The notes below the pieces were generated by a model. It was not told where the DNA came from. It ran no database searches and saw only the letters and a list, made by a program, of their open reading frames with translations. The position numbers and the translations under genes are program-made. DNA of 64,000 bases from Streptomyces sp. NBC_01481 (GTDB lineage Bacteria; Actinomycetota; Actinomycetes; Streptomycetales; Streptomycetaceae). The DNA lies in assembly GCF_026339995.1 (NCBI RefSeq), contig NZ_JAPEPT010000001.1, positions 694,501 to 758,500 on the forward strand. The letters run 5' to 3'. Positions 48,848 to 58,008 of the stretch are shown piece after piece (the first letter of the stretch is position 1; the number at the start of each line of letters is the position of its first letter).

Positions 48848-49699
48848 TCAGCCTTCGAGTTCGAGGCGAATGGCCAGATCCCTGATGAGGGAAGACCGGC
48901 GCAGTTCTCGTTCCCGCAACTCGGCCACGAGGTGCCGGGACGAGGAGTGATAGCGCATCCACTCAGGGCGATCTGCTCGGCGATGGGCGCCGACCGGAAG
49001 CCGGGCTCGATGCGCTCAGCCATCCGCACGGCCACTTGCTCGGCATCGGCGAGACGGCCCTGTTTGGAGAAGATCCAGGAAAGTGATGAGACTCCGATCA
49101 TCTCCAACCGTGGGTCATCGGACTGCCGTGCGGCCGTCATCGAACGCTCGATGGCGGTATATGCGGCGTCTTCCTTGCCGAAGGCCGTCAGCGTGGTGGC
49201 TGCCACTTGATACGCCTCGGCGAGCACGGCGCAGGCGCCCGCGCGGTCGTCTCCCGTGTACTGGCGCACCGCGGCACGGGCGTCCGCGAGGAGCACGGGC
49301 AGTAACGCGGTGATCTTCGTCAGTTCCCCGCGCCTACGAATCTGTTCAGTGCTGCGGATGCCGGCGCGGAGCTGAGCCACAGTAGGAGGCGGTGTATCTT
49401 CCTCACTCCCCAAGCCGGGGAAGTCGGACAGGGGCGTCACTGCTTGCCGGAGGGTGAGGAGGCTCGGCGGTTCGCTTCCGTTGGATGAAGCGAGCACCGC
49501 TGGGGCTCCGAGCAGTACTGATGTCTCGACGTCCAACGCACGCGCAAGGCTGTTCAGAGTGCCCATCCGGGCTGTCAGCCGCTGGTTCTAGCTTGCGCAC
49601 GGTGTCAGTGCTGAGCTGGGCCTTGTCGGCCAGGCCTTCTTGGGTCAGGCCCCGGCGCAACCGCAGTTCGCCCAGCCGATCACTGATCGTCGCCGTCAT
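48848..49699 (-). pseudogene. XRE-family regulator, frameshifted and with an abnormal 3' end
   Basis: From ATG 49699 the frame encodes an XRE helix-turn-helix ([34 protein letters not shown]). An extra C near 49584-49586 (GAACCAGCG instead of GAACAGCG) shifts the frame. The remainder continues in the next frame ([20 protein letters not shown]...) with a helical TPR-like region. That frame then runs into an odd tail after PIAEQIAL, where a third frame (ATG 48958 to TGA 48848) encodes a normal-looking C-terminus (SRHLVAELRERELRRSSLIR). Frameshift and 3' mosaic suggest decay or a deletion fusion; a sequencing error at the C run is possible. Confidence 0.75.
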
Positions 49700-49820
49700 C
49701 GCCCTGCCCGTCGGGATAGGGAGTGTGCCGACAATCACGTTACGCCGCGTGGTCACCGAGGTGAGTCGGGTTGCGGTATCGGTTCGAAATGGGGGTGGCC
49801 AGCCCCGTAAACTATGCGCC

Positions 49821-52466
49821 GTGACCGAGAACACTCAGCAGCAGCCAGCCAGCAACCCCGAACTGCCGACCCAGTACGCGCCGGCCGAAGTAGAGGGGAA
49901 GCTGTACGAGCGCTGGGTAGAGCGCGGTTACTTCGAGGCGGACGCGAAGAGCGACAAGCCTGCGTACACCATCGTCATCCCGCCGCCCAACGTCACCGGC
50001 TCCCTGCACCTGGGCCACGCCTTCGAGCACACGCTGATCGACGCCCTCACCCGCCGCAAGCGGATGCAGGGATACGAGACGCTGTGGCAGCCCGGCATGG
50101 ACCACGCCGGTATCGCCACCCAGAACGTCGTCGAGCGCGAGCTGGCCAAGGAGGGCAAGTCCCGTCACGACCTTGGCCGTGAGGCCTTCGTCGAGCGGGT
50201 CTGGCAGTGGAAGGCGGAGTCCGGCGGGCAGATCTCCGGCCAGATGCGCCGCCTCGGCGATGGTGTCGACTGGAGCCGCGAGCGCTTCACCATGGACGAG
50301 GGCCTCTCCCAGGCCGTCCAGACGATCTTCAAGAGGCTCTACGACGACGAGCTGATCTACCGCGCCGAGCGCATCATCAACTGGTGCCCGCGCTGCCTGA
50401 CCGCCATCTCCGACATCGAGGTGGAGTACCAGGACGACGAGGGTGAACTGGTCTCGATCCGCTACGGCGAAGGCGACGCGTCGATCGTCGTCGCGACGAC
50501 TCGGGCCGAGACGATGCTCGGTGACACCGCGGTCGCCGTTCACCCCGACGACGAGCGCTACGCCCACCTCGTCGGCACGGAGATCGAACTGCCGCTCACC
50601 GGCCGCCGGATCCCGGTCGTCGCCGACGAGCACGTCGATCCCGAGTTCGGCACGGGCGCCGTCAAGGTCACACCGGCCCACGACCCGAACGACTTCGAGA
50701 TCGGCCAGCGCCACGGCCTGCCGAACCTCGCGATCATGGACGAGCACGCGGTCATCACCGTGCACGGCCCGTTCCAGGGTCTTGACCGTCTGGAGGCCCG
50801 TTCCGCGATCGTCGGCGCGCTGCGCGCCGAGGGCCGGATCGTCGCCGAGAAGCGTCCGTACACCCACTCCGTCGGCCACTGCTCGCGCTGCAAGACGACG
50901 ATCGAGCCGCGGCTGTCCCTGCAGTGGTGGGTCAAGGTCGGCCCGCTCGCCAAGGCCGCCGGTGACGCGGTCCGCGACGGCAAGGTCAAGATCCATCCGC
51001 AGGAGATGGAGAAGCGGTACTTCGACTGGGTCGACAACCTCCACGACTGGTGCATCTCGCGCCAGCTGTGGTGGGGCCACCGCATCCCGGTCTGGTACGG
51101 ACCGAATGGCGAGATCGTCTGCGTCGGACCGGACGAGCAGCCTCCCCCAGCTACCGCTGGGGGGACCCCCACGGGCGAGGGCTGGACCCAGGACACCGAT
51201 GTCCTGGACACCTGGTTCTCCTCCGGCCTGTGGCCCTTCTCCACCCTCGGCTGGCCCGAACAGACCGAGAGCCTGGAGAAGTTCTATCCGAACTCCGTCC
51301 TGGTCACCGGGTACGACATCCTCTTCTTCTGGGTCGCCCGGATGATGATGTTCGGCCTGTACGCGATGGACGGCACCCCGCCGTTCCACACCATCGCCCT
51401 GCACGGCATGGTCCGCGACCAGTTCGGCAAGAAGATGTCGAAGTCCTTCGGCAACGCGGTCAACCCGTTGGACTGGATGGACACTTACGGCTCCGACGCG
51501 GTCCGCTTCACGCTGGCCAACGGTGCCAACCCGGGTGTGGACGTCCCGATCGGCGAGGACTGGGTCAAGGCGTCGCGCAACTTCGCCAACAAGATCTGGA
51601 ACGCCACCCGCTTCGCGCTGATGAACGGCGCGACGGTGGAGGGCGAACTGCCGCCCGTCGAGCAGCAGTCGGCGGCCGACCGGTGGATCCTCTCCCGGCT
51701 CAACGCGGTGGTCGCCGAGGTCGACGCGTACTACGACGACTACCAGTTCGCGAAGCTCGCCGACGCCCTCTACCACTTCGCGTGGGACGAGGTCTTCGAC
51801 TGGTACGTCGAGCTGTCGAAGACGACGTACTTCGCGGGCGGCGAGCAGGCGCGTGTCTCCGGCCGCGTCCTGGGCGAGGTCCTCGACGTCACGCTGCGAC
51901 TTCTCCACCCCATCGTCCCGTTCGTCACCGAGACGCTGTGGACCACGCTCACCGGCAAGGAGTCGCTCGTCATCGCCGACTGGCCGAGTGACAGCGGCTT
52001 CCGCGACAAGGCCGCCGAGCGGGAGATCGAACTGGTCCAGCGCGTCGTCACCGAGGTCCGCCGGTTCAGGTCCGACCAGGGGCTGCAGCCCGGGCAGAAG
52101 GTTCCGGCCCGGCTCAGCCTCGACGGCACCGCGCTGGCGCCGCACGAGGCCGCCATCCGGCAACTGCTGCGGCTGCAGCCGGAGGGTGAGGCATTCAGCG
52201 CCACGGCGACCCTCCCGGTCGCGGGGGCCACGGTCGCGCTCGACCTGTCCGGCACGATCGACGTCGGCGCCGAGCGCAAGCGGCTCGCGAAGGACTTGGC
52301 CGCGGCCGAGAAGGAGAAGGCCCAGGCGTTGGGGAAGCTCGGCAACGAGGCGTTCCTCGCCAAGGCCCCGGACAACGTGGTCGACAAGATCCGTACGCGC
52401 CTCGCCAAGGCCGAGGAGGACATCGCGCGGATCACCGCCCAGCTGGACCGGCTGCCGCAGGCGTAG
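49821..52466 (+). CDS. valS: valyl-tRNA synthetase
   Basis: 881 residues. Class I motif HLGH at 63-66, KMSKS at 538-542, the editing (CP1) domain in between, and the C-terminal coiled-coil arm (about 815-880) of ValRS. Charges tRNA-Val. GTG 49821 follows TAAACT by seven bases with no ribosome site: a leaderless start; the long upstream extension in the same frame overlaps the XRE pseudogene and is rejected. Residues about 441-451 ([11 protein letters not shown]) are encoded by a palindrome of the dispersed repeat family (51142-51171), an apparent in-frame insertion. Confidence 0.96.
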   Translation: MTENTQQQPASNPELPTQYAPAEVEGKLYERWVERGYFEADAKSDKPAYTIVIPPPNVTGSLHLGHAFEHTLIDALTRRKRMQGYETLWQPGMDHAGIATQNVVERELAKEGKSRHDLGREAFVERVWQWKAESGGQISGQMRRLGDGVDWSRERFTMDEGLSQAVQTIFKRLYDDELIYRAERIINWCPRCLTAISDIEVEYQDDEGELVSIRYGEGDASIVVATTRAETMLGDTAVAVHPDDERYAHLVGTEIELPLTGRRIPVVADEHVDPEFGTGAVKVTPAHDPNDFEIGQRHGLPNLAIMDEHAVITVHGPFQGLDRLEARSAIVGALRAEGRIVAEKRPYTHSVGHCSRCKTTIEPRLSLQWWVKVGPLAKAAGDAVRDGKVKIHPQEMEKRYFDWVDNLHDWCISRQLWWGHRIPVWYGPNGEIVCVGPDEQPPPATAGGTPTGEGWTQDTDVLDTWFSSGLWPFSTLGWPEQTESLEKFYPNSVLVTGYDILFFWVARMMMFGLYAMDGTPPFHTIALHGMVRDQFGKKMSKSFGNAVNPLDWMDTYGSDAVRFTLANGANPGVDVPIGEDWVKASRNFANKIWNATRFALMNGATVEGELPPVEQQSAADRWILSRLNAVVAEVDAYYDDYQFAKLADALYHFAWDEVFDWYVELSKTTYFAGGEQARVSGRVLGEVLDVTLRLLHPIVPFVTETLWTTLTGKESLVIADWPSDSGFRDKAAEREIELVQRVVTEVRRFRSDQGLQPGQKVPARLSLDGTALAPHEAAIRQLLRLQPEGEAFSATATLPVAGATVALDLSGTIDVGAERKRLAKDLAAAEKEKAQALGKLGNEAFLAKAPDNVVDKIRTRLAKAEEDIARITAQLDRLPQA
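51142..51171. repeat. dispersed palindromic element inside valS
   Basis: CTCCCCCAGC-TACC-GCTGGGGG followed by GACCCCCA matches the intergenic unit at 15144-15174 and the end of 56235-56270. It adds about ten codons without breaking the frame, between the GPDEQP and GEGW segments of ValRS. Confidence 0.7.
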
Positions 52467-52477
52467 TCACGACGTAC

Positions 52478-52511
52478 GAGAGGCCCCGGGGGGAGCACCC
52501 CGGGGCCTCTC
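52478..52511. terminator. perfect 14-bp valS terminator
   Basis: GAGAGGCCCCGGGG (52478-52491) pairs with 52498-52511, 6-nt loop, 12 nt past the valS stop. Confidence 0.9.
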
Positions 52512-52614
52512 GCGCGTTCATGCCCCGCTGCCCCGCTACCTCGCGCGGGGTACGCAGACCACCCGAAAGGGGCGGGGCGAACGTCCTGTCACTGCTCCTC
52601 CGTAGACTGGCCCC

Positions 52615-54105
52615 GTGAGTAACCAGCCCGACCCCTTCGACGAGATCGTCGACGCCGAGACAGACCGTGACCCCGACCTGGCGGTGATCGAGGCCGGCAG
52701 CCGCGCCCTGCGCGCGCAGGCCGGATCGCTCCAGGGTGACCCCGTGCCCGCCCGGCCCGCAGACCCGGAGGTGGACAAGGCGCTGCGCGCGGTCGAGGCG
52801 GACCTGGCGACGCGCTGGGGCGAGACGAAGCTGGAGCCGTCGGTCGCCCGTATCTCTGCCCTGATGGACGTGCTGGGCGAGCCCCAGCGTGCGTACCCCT
52901 CGATCCACATCACGGGGACGAACGGCAAGACGTCAACGGCCCGCATGATCGAGTCGCTGCTCGGCGCCTTCGATCTGCGCACCGGCCGGTACACCTCGCC
53001 GCACGTCCAGTCGGTCACCGAGCGGATCAGCCTGGACGGCGCCGCGATCGACGCCGTGCGCTTCATCGAGACGTACAACGACATCAAGCCGTACATCGAG
53101 ATGGTGGACTCCCAGCAGGAGTTCCGGCTGTCCTTCTTCGAGGTGCTGACCGGCATGGCGTACGCGGCCTTCGCCGACGCGCCCGTGGATGTGGCCGTCG
53201 TCGAGGTCGGCATGGGCGGCAGCTGGGACGCGACGAACGTCATCGACGGATCCGTCGCCGTCATCACCCCCATCGATCTGGACCACACCGACCGCCTCGG
53301 CGAGACGCCCGCCGAGATCGCCGTCGAGAAGGCCGGTGTCATCAAGCAGGGCGCGACGGTCATCCTGGCGCAGCAGCCGGTGGACGCCGCGCAGGTGATG
53401 CTGAAGAAGGCCGTCGAGGCCGACGCCACGGTCGCGCGCGAGGGCATGGAGTTCGGCGTCGTCGCCCGCGAAGTCGCGGTCGGCGGCCAGCTGGTGACGC
53501 TGCGCGGACTCGGCGGGGAGTACGACGAGATCTTCCTCCCGCTGTACGGGGCTCATCAGGCGCACAACGCGGCGGTGGCGCTCGCCGCGGTCGAGGCCTT
53601 CTTCGGCATCGGCTCCGAGCAGGCCCGCAGGCTCGACATGGACACCATCCGCAAGGCGTTCGCCTCGGTGGCCTCTCCGGGCCGTCTGGAGGTCGTGCGC
53701 CGCAGCCCGACGGTCGTGCTGGATGCCGCGCACAATCCGGCGGGCGCCCGGGCGGCCGCCGACGGGATCACCGAGTCTTTCGGCTTCTCCCGCCTCATCG
53801 GTGTGGTGGGCGCGAGCGGGGACAAAGACGTCCGGGGCTTCCTGGAGGCCTTCGAGCCGATCTTCGCCGAGGTGGTGATCACCCAGAACTCGAGCCATCG
53901 GTCGATGGACGCCGACGAACTGGCGGCCGTCGCCGTCGAGGTCTTCGGCGACGATCGGGTGGTCGTCGAACCGCGTCTCGACGACGCGCTGGAGGCGGCG
54001 ATCACGCTCGCCGAGGAGGAGTCCGAGTTCGCGGGCGCGGGCGTCCTGGTGACCGGTTCCGTTATCACGGTCGGCGAGGCCCGGCTGCTGCTGGGGAAGG
54101 GCTGA
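52615..54105 (+). CDS. folC: bifunctional folylpolyglutamate / dihydrofolate synthase
   Basis: 496 residues. Mur-ligase-like ATPase: P-loop G101-TNGKT-106, central VVEVGMGGSWDATNV, C-terminal ligase domain with VVLDAAHNPAGA. Adds glutamates to (dihydro)folate. The N-terminal ~75 residues are an actinobacterial extension. GTG 52615 lies six bases after a consensus -10 TAGACT without ribosome site: leaderless. Followed by DUF4233 and ndk, likely one operon. Confidence 0.95.
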   Translation: MSNQPDPFDEIVDAETDRDPDLAVIEAGSRALRAQAGSLQGDPVPARPADPEVDKALRAVEADLATRWGETKLEPSVARISALMDVLGEPQRAYPSIHITGTNGKTSTARMIESLLGAFDLRTGRYTSPHVQSVTERISLDGAAIDAVRFIETYNDIKPYIEMVDSQQEFRLSFFEVLTGMAYAAFADAPVDVAVVEVGMGGSWDATNVIDGSVAVITPIDLDHTDRLGETPAEIAVEKAGVIKQGATVILAQQPVDAAQVMLKKAVEADATVAREGMEFGVVAREVAVGGQLVTLRGLGGEYDEIFLPLYGAHQAHNAAVALAAVEAFFGIGSEQARRLDMDTIRKAFASVASPGRLEVVRRSPTVVLDAAHNPAGARAAADGITESFGFSRLIGVVGASGDKDVRGFLEAFEPIFAEVVITQNSSHRSMDADELAAVAVEVFGDDRVVVEPRLDDALEAAITLAEEESEFAGAGVLVTGSVITVGEARLLLGKG

Positions 54106-54111
54106 CCTCCG

Positions 54112-54465
54112 ATGCGTACGCTCTGTGCTTCCACCCTGATCGGCGAGTTCTTCGTGATCGGCTTCGCCGGTCTCGTCGCCATGAAGTCCGACGAACTCTC
54201 CATGACCACCGTATGGACCGTGTGCGGCATCGGGATGCTGCTCTCGGTCCTGCTCTGCGGGATGATCGGCCGCCCCGGCGGAGTGCAGCTCGGCTGGGCA
54301 CTGCAGATCGCGCTGATCGCCAGCGGCTTCGTGGTGCCGACGATGTTCTTCCTCGGCACGATCTTCGCGGGCCTGTGGTGGGCATCGGTCCACTACGGCC
54401 GCAAGATCGACGAGACGAAGGCGAGATGGGCCGCTCAGGCCCCCTCAGAGCCTGACGCTGCGTAA
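54112..54465 (+). CDS. DUF4233 membrane protein
   Basis: 117 residues, three or four hydrophobic segments (about 4-22, 35-55, 62-92), conserved WW near the end of the last one (AGLWWASVHYGRKID). DUF4233 is typically encoded right after folC in actinobacteria. Function unknown. Six nt after folC stop, with weak ribosome site (GACCTCCG): translational coupling is likely. Confidence 0.85.
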   Translation: MRTLCASTLIGEFFVIGFAGLVAMKSDELSMTTVWTVCGIGMLLSVLLCGMIGRPGGVQLGWALQIALIASGFVVPTMFFLGTIFAGLWWASVHYGRKIDETKARWAAQAPSEPDAA

Positions 54466-54529
54466 TCGGCGTACTGTCCGGCCCTGTAGCCTCTGAACTC
54501 CCGAATCAGCACATGAAGGAGCCCGCACC

Positions 54530-54943
54530 GTGAGCCAGCGCACGCTCGTCCTGCTCAAGCCCGACGCCGTACGCCGCGGCCTGATCGGCGAGATCATCGG
54601 CCGTATCGAGGCCAAGGACGGCTGGACCATCAGCGCGCTGGAGCTGCGCACCCTGGACCGGGAGATCCTGGAGCTGCACTACGCCGAGCACGTCGGCCGG
54701 CCGTTCTACGAGCCGCTCGTCGAGTTCATGCAGTCCGGTCCGGTCGTCGTGCTCGTCGTCGAGGGCGAGCGGGTCATCGAGGGCCTGCGCGCCCTCGCGG
54801 GGCCGACCGACCCGATCGCCGCCGCGCCCGGCTCCATCCGTGGGGACTTCGGCACTATCGTGCGGGAAAACCTCATCCACGCCTCGGACTCCGAGGAGTC
54901 CGCCATTCGAGAACTCAAGATTTTCTTCCCCGGGCTTTCCTGA
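54530..54943 (+). CDS. ndk: nucleoside diphosphate kinase
   Basis: 137 residues. KPDAVRRG near the N-terminus and catalytic His in ENLIHASDS. Transfers phosphate between nucleoside di- and triphosphates. AAGGAG about 8 nt before GTG 54530. Hairpin terminator follows. Confidence 0.97.
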   Translation: MSQRTLVLLKPDAVRRGLIGEIIGRIEAKDGWTISALELRTLDREILELHYAEHVGRPFYEPLVEFMQSGPVVVLVVEGERVIEGLRALAGPTDPIAAAPGSIRGDFGTIVRENLIHASDSEESAIRELKIFFPGLS

Positions 54944-54975
54944 TTGGCCGTCAGCCATACAGAGCTCTTCACCTG

Positions 54976-55002
54976 GGGCGACCGAAGGAATTTCGGTCGC
55001 CC
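54976..55002. terminator. ndk terminator hairpin
   Basis: GGGCGACCGAA (54976-54986) pairs with 54992-55002, 5-nt loop, 33 nt past the ndk stop. Confidence 0.85.
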
Positions 55003-55026
55003 TTCGGTGTACATAGGTGCTTTGCG

Positions 55027-55052
55027 GGAACGCATCGCTCCGACACCTCGTC
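55027..55052 (+). promoter_or_regulatory. possible sigma-E-type promoter upstream of mreB
   Basis: GGAAC (55027-55031), 18-bp spacer, then GTC: close to the S. coelicolor sigma-E consensus GGAAC-N18-GTT. It lies about 150 nt before mreB. Cell-wall stress control of mre genes by sigma-E is plausible. Confidence 0.45.
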
Positions 55053-55198
55053 ACCACATTGAGAGGTGGACTCACCGCGCGGTGTCCGTGCAGGCGGCAC
55101 TACGATGAAACCTCCACGCCACAGCACCCACCTCGCCATCCTAAAAAGCCATCAACGCTCGATTTGGGAAGGCCAGACGCATCCTCATGGGGAACAAC

Positions 55199-56218
55199 AT
55201 GTCGTTCATCGGCCGTGACATGGCTGTCGACCTCGGGACCGCCAACACGCTGGTGTACGTCAGGGGCCGGGGGATCGTCCTCAACGAGCCGTCCGTCGTC
55301 GCCATCAACACCAACACGGGCGGCATTCTCGCGGTCGGCGCCGAGGCGAAGAAGATGATCGGCCGGACACCGGGCAACATCGTTGCCGTCCGGCCGCTGA
55401 AGGACGGCGTCATCGCCGACTTCGAGATCACCGAACGGATGCTCCGCTACTTCATCCTGAAGATTCACAAGCGCCGGTACCTCGCCCGGCCGCGCGTCGT
55501 CGTCTGTGTGCCCTCCGGCATCACCGGCGTCGAGCGCCGCGCGGTCATCGAGGCGTCGACGCAGGCGGGCGCCCGTCAGGTGCACATCATCGAGGAGCCC
55601 ATGGCCGCGGCCATCGGCTCCGGACTCCCGGTTCATGAAGCCACCGGCAACATGGTCGTCGACATCGGTGGCGGGACCACCGAAGTCGCCGTCATCTCAC
55701 TCGGCGGAATCGTCACGGCACAGTCCATCCGCGTCGCCGGCGACGAGCTGGACAACGCGATCATCCAGCACATCAAGAAGGAGTACTCGCTCCTGCTCGG
55801 CGAACGGACCGCCGAGAACATCAAGATCACCATCGGTTCCGCCTACGACATGGACAAGGACGAGCACACCGAGATCCGCGGCCGTGACCTCGTCTCCGGT
55901 CTGCCGAAGACCGTCGTCATCTCGGCCGCCGAAGTCCGCAAGGCGATCGAGGAACCCGTCAACGCGATCGTCGACGCCGTCAAGACCACCCTCGACAAGT
56001 GCCCGCCGGAGCTCTCCGGCGATGTCATGGACCGCGGCATCGTCCTCACCGGCGGTGGCGCCCTGCTGCGCGGCCTGGACGAGCGGCTGCGCCGCGAGAC
56101 CGGAATGCCCATCCATATCGCCGAGGATCCGCTGGACTCCGTTGCCCTCGGATCCGGCAAGTGCGTCGAGGAGTTCGAGGCACTCCAGCAGGTGCTGGAC
56201 GCCCAGCCCCGCCGCTAG
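55199..56218 (+). CDS. mreB: actin-like protein MreB
   Basis: 339 residues from ATG 55199 ([13 protein letters not shown]), with GGGGA seven nt upstream; the earlier ATG 55187 lies too close. Actin fold: phosphate 1 [10 protein letters not shown], phosphate 2 [13 protein letters not shown], adenosine [13 protein letters not shown]. In Streptomyces MreB acts in spore-wall synthesis rather than vegetative shape. First gene of mreBCD-pbp2-rodA. Confidence 0.97.
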   Translation: MSFIGRDMAVDLGTANTLVYVRGRGIVLNEPSVVAINTNTGGILAVGAEAKKMIGRTPGNIVAVRPLKDGVIADFEITERMLRYFILKIHKRRYLARPRVVVCVPSGITGVERRAVIEASTQAGARQVHIIEEPMAAAIGSGLPVHEATGNMVVDIGGGTTEVAVISLGGIVTAQSIRVAGDELDNAIIQHIKKEYSLLLGERTAENIKITIGSAYDMDKDEHTEIRGRDLVSGLPKTVVISAAEVRKAIEEPVNAIVDAVKTTLDKCPPELSGDVMDRGIVLTGGGALLRGLDERLRRETGMPIHIAEDPLDSVALGSGKCVEEFEALQQVLDAQPRR

Positions 56219-56227
56219 CGGCATCGA

Positions 56228-56280
56228 CGGATCCGCCCCCTACGCCCTGGCGGGCGTGGGGGGACCCCCATACGGGTGCG
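56228..56280. repeat. dispersed palindrome between mreB and mreC
   Basis: CCGCCCCCTACGCC...GGCG..GGGGGGACCCCCA (56235-56270) matches the repeat unit found in valS and at 15.1 kb. It lies inside the mre operon and could modulate transcription of the distal genes. Confidence 0.65.
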
Positions 56281-56353
56281 CTGCCAACCCGTGCGGCGGG
56301 TCGTTGATATACAGACATCACCATTCCTACGAGGAAGGCACGGCCGCCGCACT

Positions 56354-57307
56354 GTGAGGGACACACGAGAGAGCCGGCTGCTCCTGGTGCTGCTGATCGC
56401 CATCGCGTTCGCTTTGATCACGGTGGATATCCGAGGGGGCGAGGAGTCACCGGTCGACGGCGCCCGGCAGGCCGCCGCCACGGTCTTCGGACCGGTCGAG
56501 AACGGCGTCGCGGCAGCGGTCGACCCGATCGGCAACGCGATCGGAGCGGTGCGGGACTCCGGTCAGCGCCACGACCGCATCACCCAACTGGAGCACGAGA
56601 ACGCCGCGCTGAAGCAGAGACTCGGCAGCGACGACCGTAACCGCAGCCGGGTGCGCGAGCTCGACAAGATGCTCAAGAAGGCCGGCGCGGGACAGTACGG
56701 CATCAAGGGCGCCGAAGTCATCGCCATAGGAGCGGCCCAGGGCTTCTCCTGGACGGTGACCATCGACGTCGGCTCCAGCGACGGCATCCAGCGGGACATG
56801 ACCGTGCTCAACGGCGACGGACTCGTCGGACGCGTCACCACGGTCGGCCCGAACACCGCGACCGTACTGCTCGCCAACGACCCGGACTTCACGGTCGGGA
56901 CGCGCATGGAGAAGACCGACGAACTCGGCTTCGCCACCGGCCAGGGCGACCGTCCGCTCTCCGTACAGCTGCTCAACGGCAAGGCCAAGGTCAAGAAGGG
57001 CGACCGTCTGGTCACCTTCGGCTCGCAGGCCGACAAGCCGTTCGTGCCGGGTGTCCCGGTCGGGGAGGTCGTCCGTGTCGACCCCTCCGGCGGCGACCTC
57101 ACCCGCACCATCTACGTCCGGCCGTTCGTCGGCTTCACCAAGCTCGACATCGTCGGCGTCGTCGTCCAGGCCCCCCGGTCCGATCCGCGCGACGCGGTCC
57201 TGCCGCCCAAGCCGGCGGCCCCGAAGCCCACACCGACGGTCACGGTGACGGTCACCCCGTCACCCGGCGGCGATGTGAACGCGACCGGCCAGAACGACGA
57301 GCAGTAG
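56354..57307 (+). CDS. mreC: rod shape-determining protein MreC
   Basis: 317 residues from GTG 56354. One N-terminal membrane helix (about 9-25), coiled coil (about 72-104), beta-rich MreC domain (about 118-275), and a Pro/Thr-rich tail. Bridges MreB and the peptidoglycan enzymes. The ribosome site is weak; GAGGAAGG is about 18 nt upstream, so the start is less sure. Followed by mreD (13 nt). Confidence 0.93.
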   Translation: MRDTRESRLLLVLLIAIAFALITVDIRGGEESPVDGARQAAATVFGPVENGVAAAVDPIGNAIGAVRDSGQRHDRITQLEHENAALKQRLGSDDRNRSRVRELDKMLKKAGAGQYGIKGAEVIAIGAAQGFSWTVTIDVGSSDGIQRDMTVLNGDGLVGRVTTVGPNTATVLLANDPDFTVGTRMEKTDELGFATGQGDRPLSVQLLNGKAKVKKGDRLVTFGSQADKPFVPGVPVGEVVRVDPSGGDLTRTIYVRPFVGFTKLDIVGVVVQAPRSDPRDAVLPPKPAAPKPTPTVTVTVTPSPGGDVNATGQNDEQ

Positions 57308-57320
57308 GAGCTGATCCGTC

Positions 57321-57992
57321 ATGCGTTTCAACCGGATGCTGCTCTCCACGACACTCGTCGTGGTCGCCCTCGTCATCCAGGTCTCCGTCCTCGCCCGCCT
57401 CCAGCTCCCCGGCGCCGTCCCCGACCTGCTGCTGCTCGTCGTCCTCGGACTCGCCTTCGTCTACGGGCACATGGCCGGGGCCTTCATCGGCTTCGGCGCG
57501 GGCCTGCTCGCCGACCTCGCCCCGCCCGCCGACCACGCCGCGGGACGCTACGCACTCGTGCTCTGCGTCATCGGCTATCTCGCGGGCCTGGTGCGCCCCG
57601 ACAACGGCCAGATCAAGTCGGCCACCGGACCGATGGTCGTGGTCGTCGCGGCCGCCATCGGCTCGACGCTGCTGTACGCGGGGGTCGGCGCCCTCGTCGG
57701 CGACACCGCAGCCCGCCATGTGGGCCTGGGCAGCCTGCTGTTCACGGCCGCCGTCTACGACCTGCTGCTCGCGCCCTTCACCGTGCCGCTGATCATGGCC
57801 CTCGCCAGACGCGCCGAGAACGATCCGCTCTCCGAGAGCCAGAGCAGCGGCGGCGGCGACGTCGCCTCCCGCTGGCTCTCCTCCGGCACTGGTCTGCGGA
57901 TCGGCACCCAGCGCCGCGGTGGACTGCGGGTGAAGGCGGCCAGGACGCGGGCGGCACGGGCCGGCCGCATCAAGGGAGTCAAGCGACTGTGA
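57321..57992 (+). CDS. mreD: rod shape-determining protein MreD
   Basis: 223 residues, about five hydrophobic segments, with the MreD pattern LLLVVLGLAFVYGHMAGAFIGFGAGLLADL. C-terminal ~50 residues are Arg-rich and cytosolic. Membrane partner of MreC. AGGAG about 7 nt before ATG 57321. Confidence 0.93.
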   Translation: MRFNRMLLSTTLVVVALVIQVSVLARLQLPGAVPDLLLLVVLGLAFVYGHMAGAFIGFGAGLLADLAPPADHAAGRYALVLCVIGYLAGLVRPDNGQIKSATGPMVVVVAAAIGSTLLYAGVGALVGDTAARHVGLGSLLFTAAVYDLLLAPFTVPLIMALARRAENDPLSESQSSGGGDVASRWLSSGTGLRIGTQRRGGLRVKAARTRAARAGRIKGVKRL

Positions 57993-58008
57993 TCGAGGGG
58001 GCAGCAGC

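Noticed and set aside
49700..49820. T-box riboswitch upstream of valS
   Set aside because: No T-box sequence or specifier hairpin is visible and valS looks leaderless, leaving no room for one.
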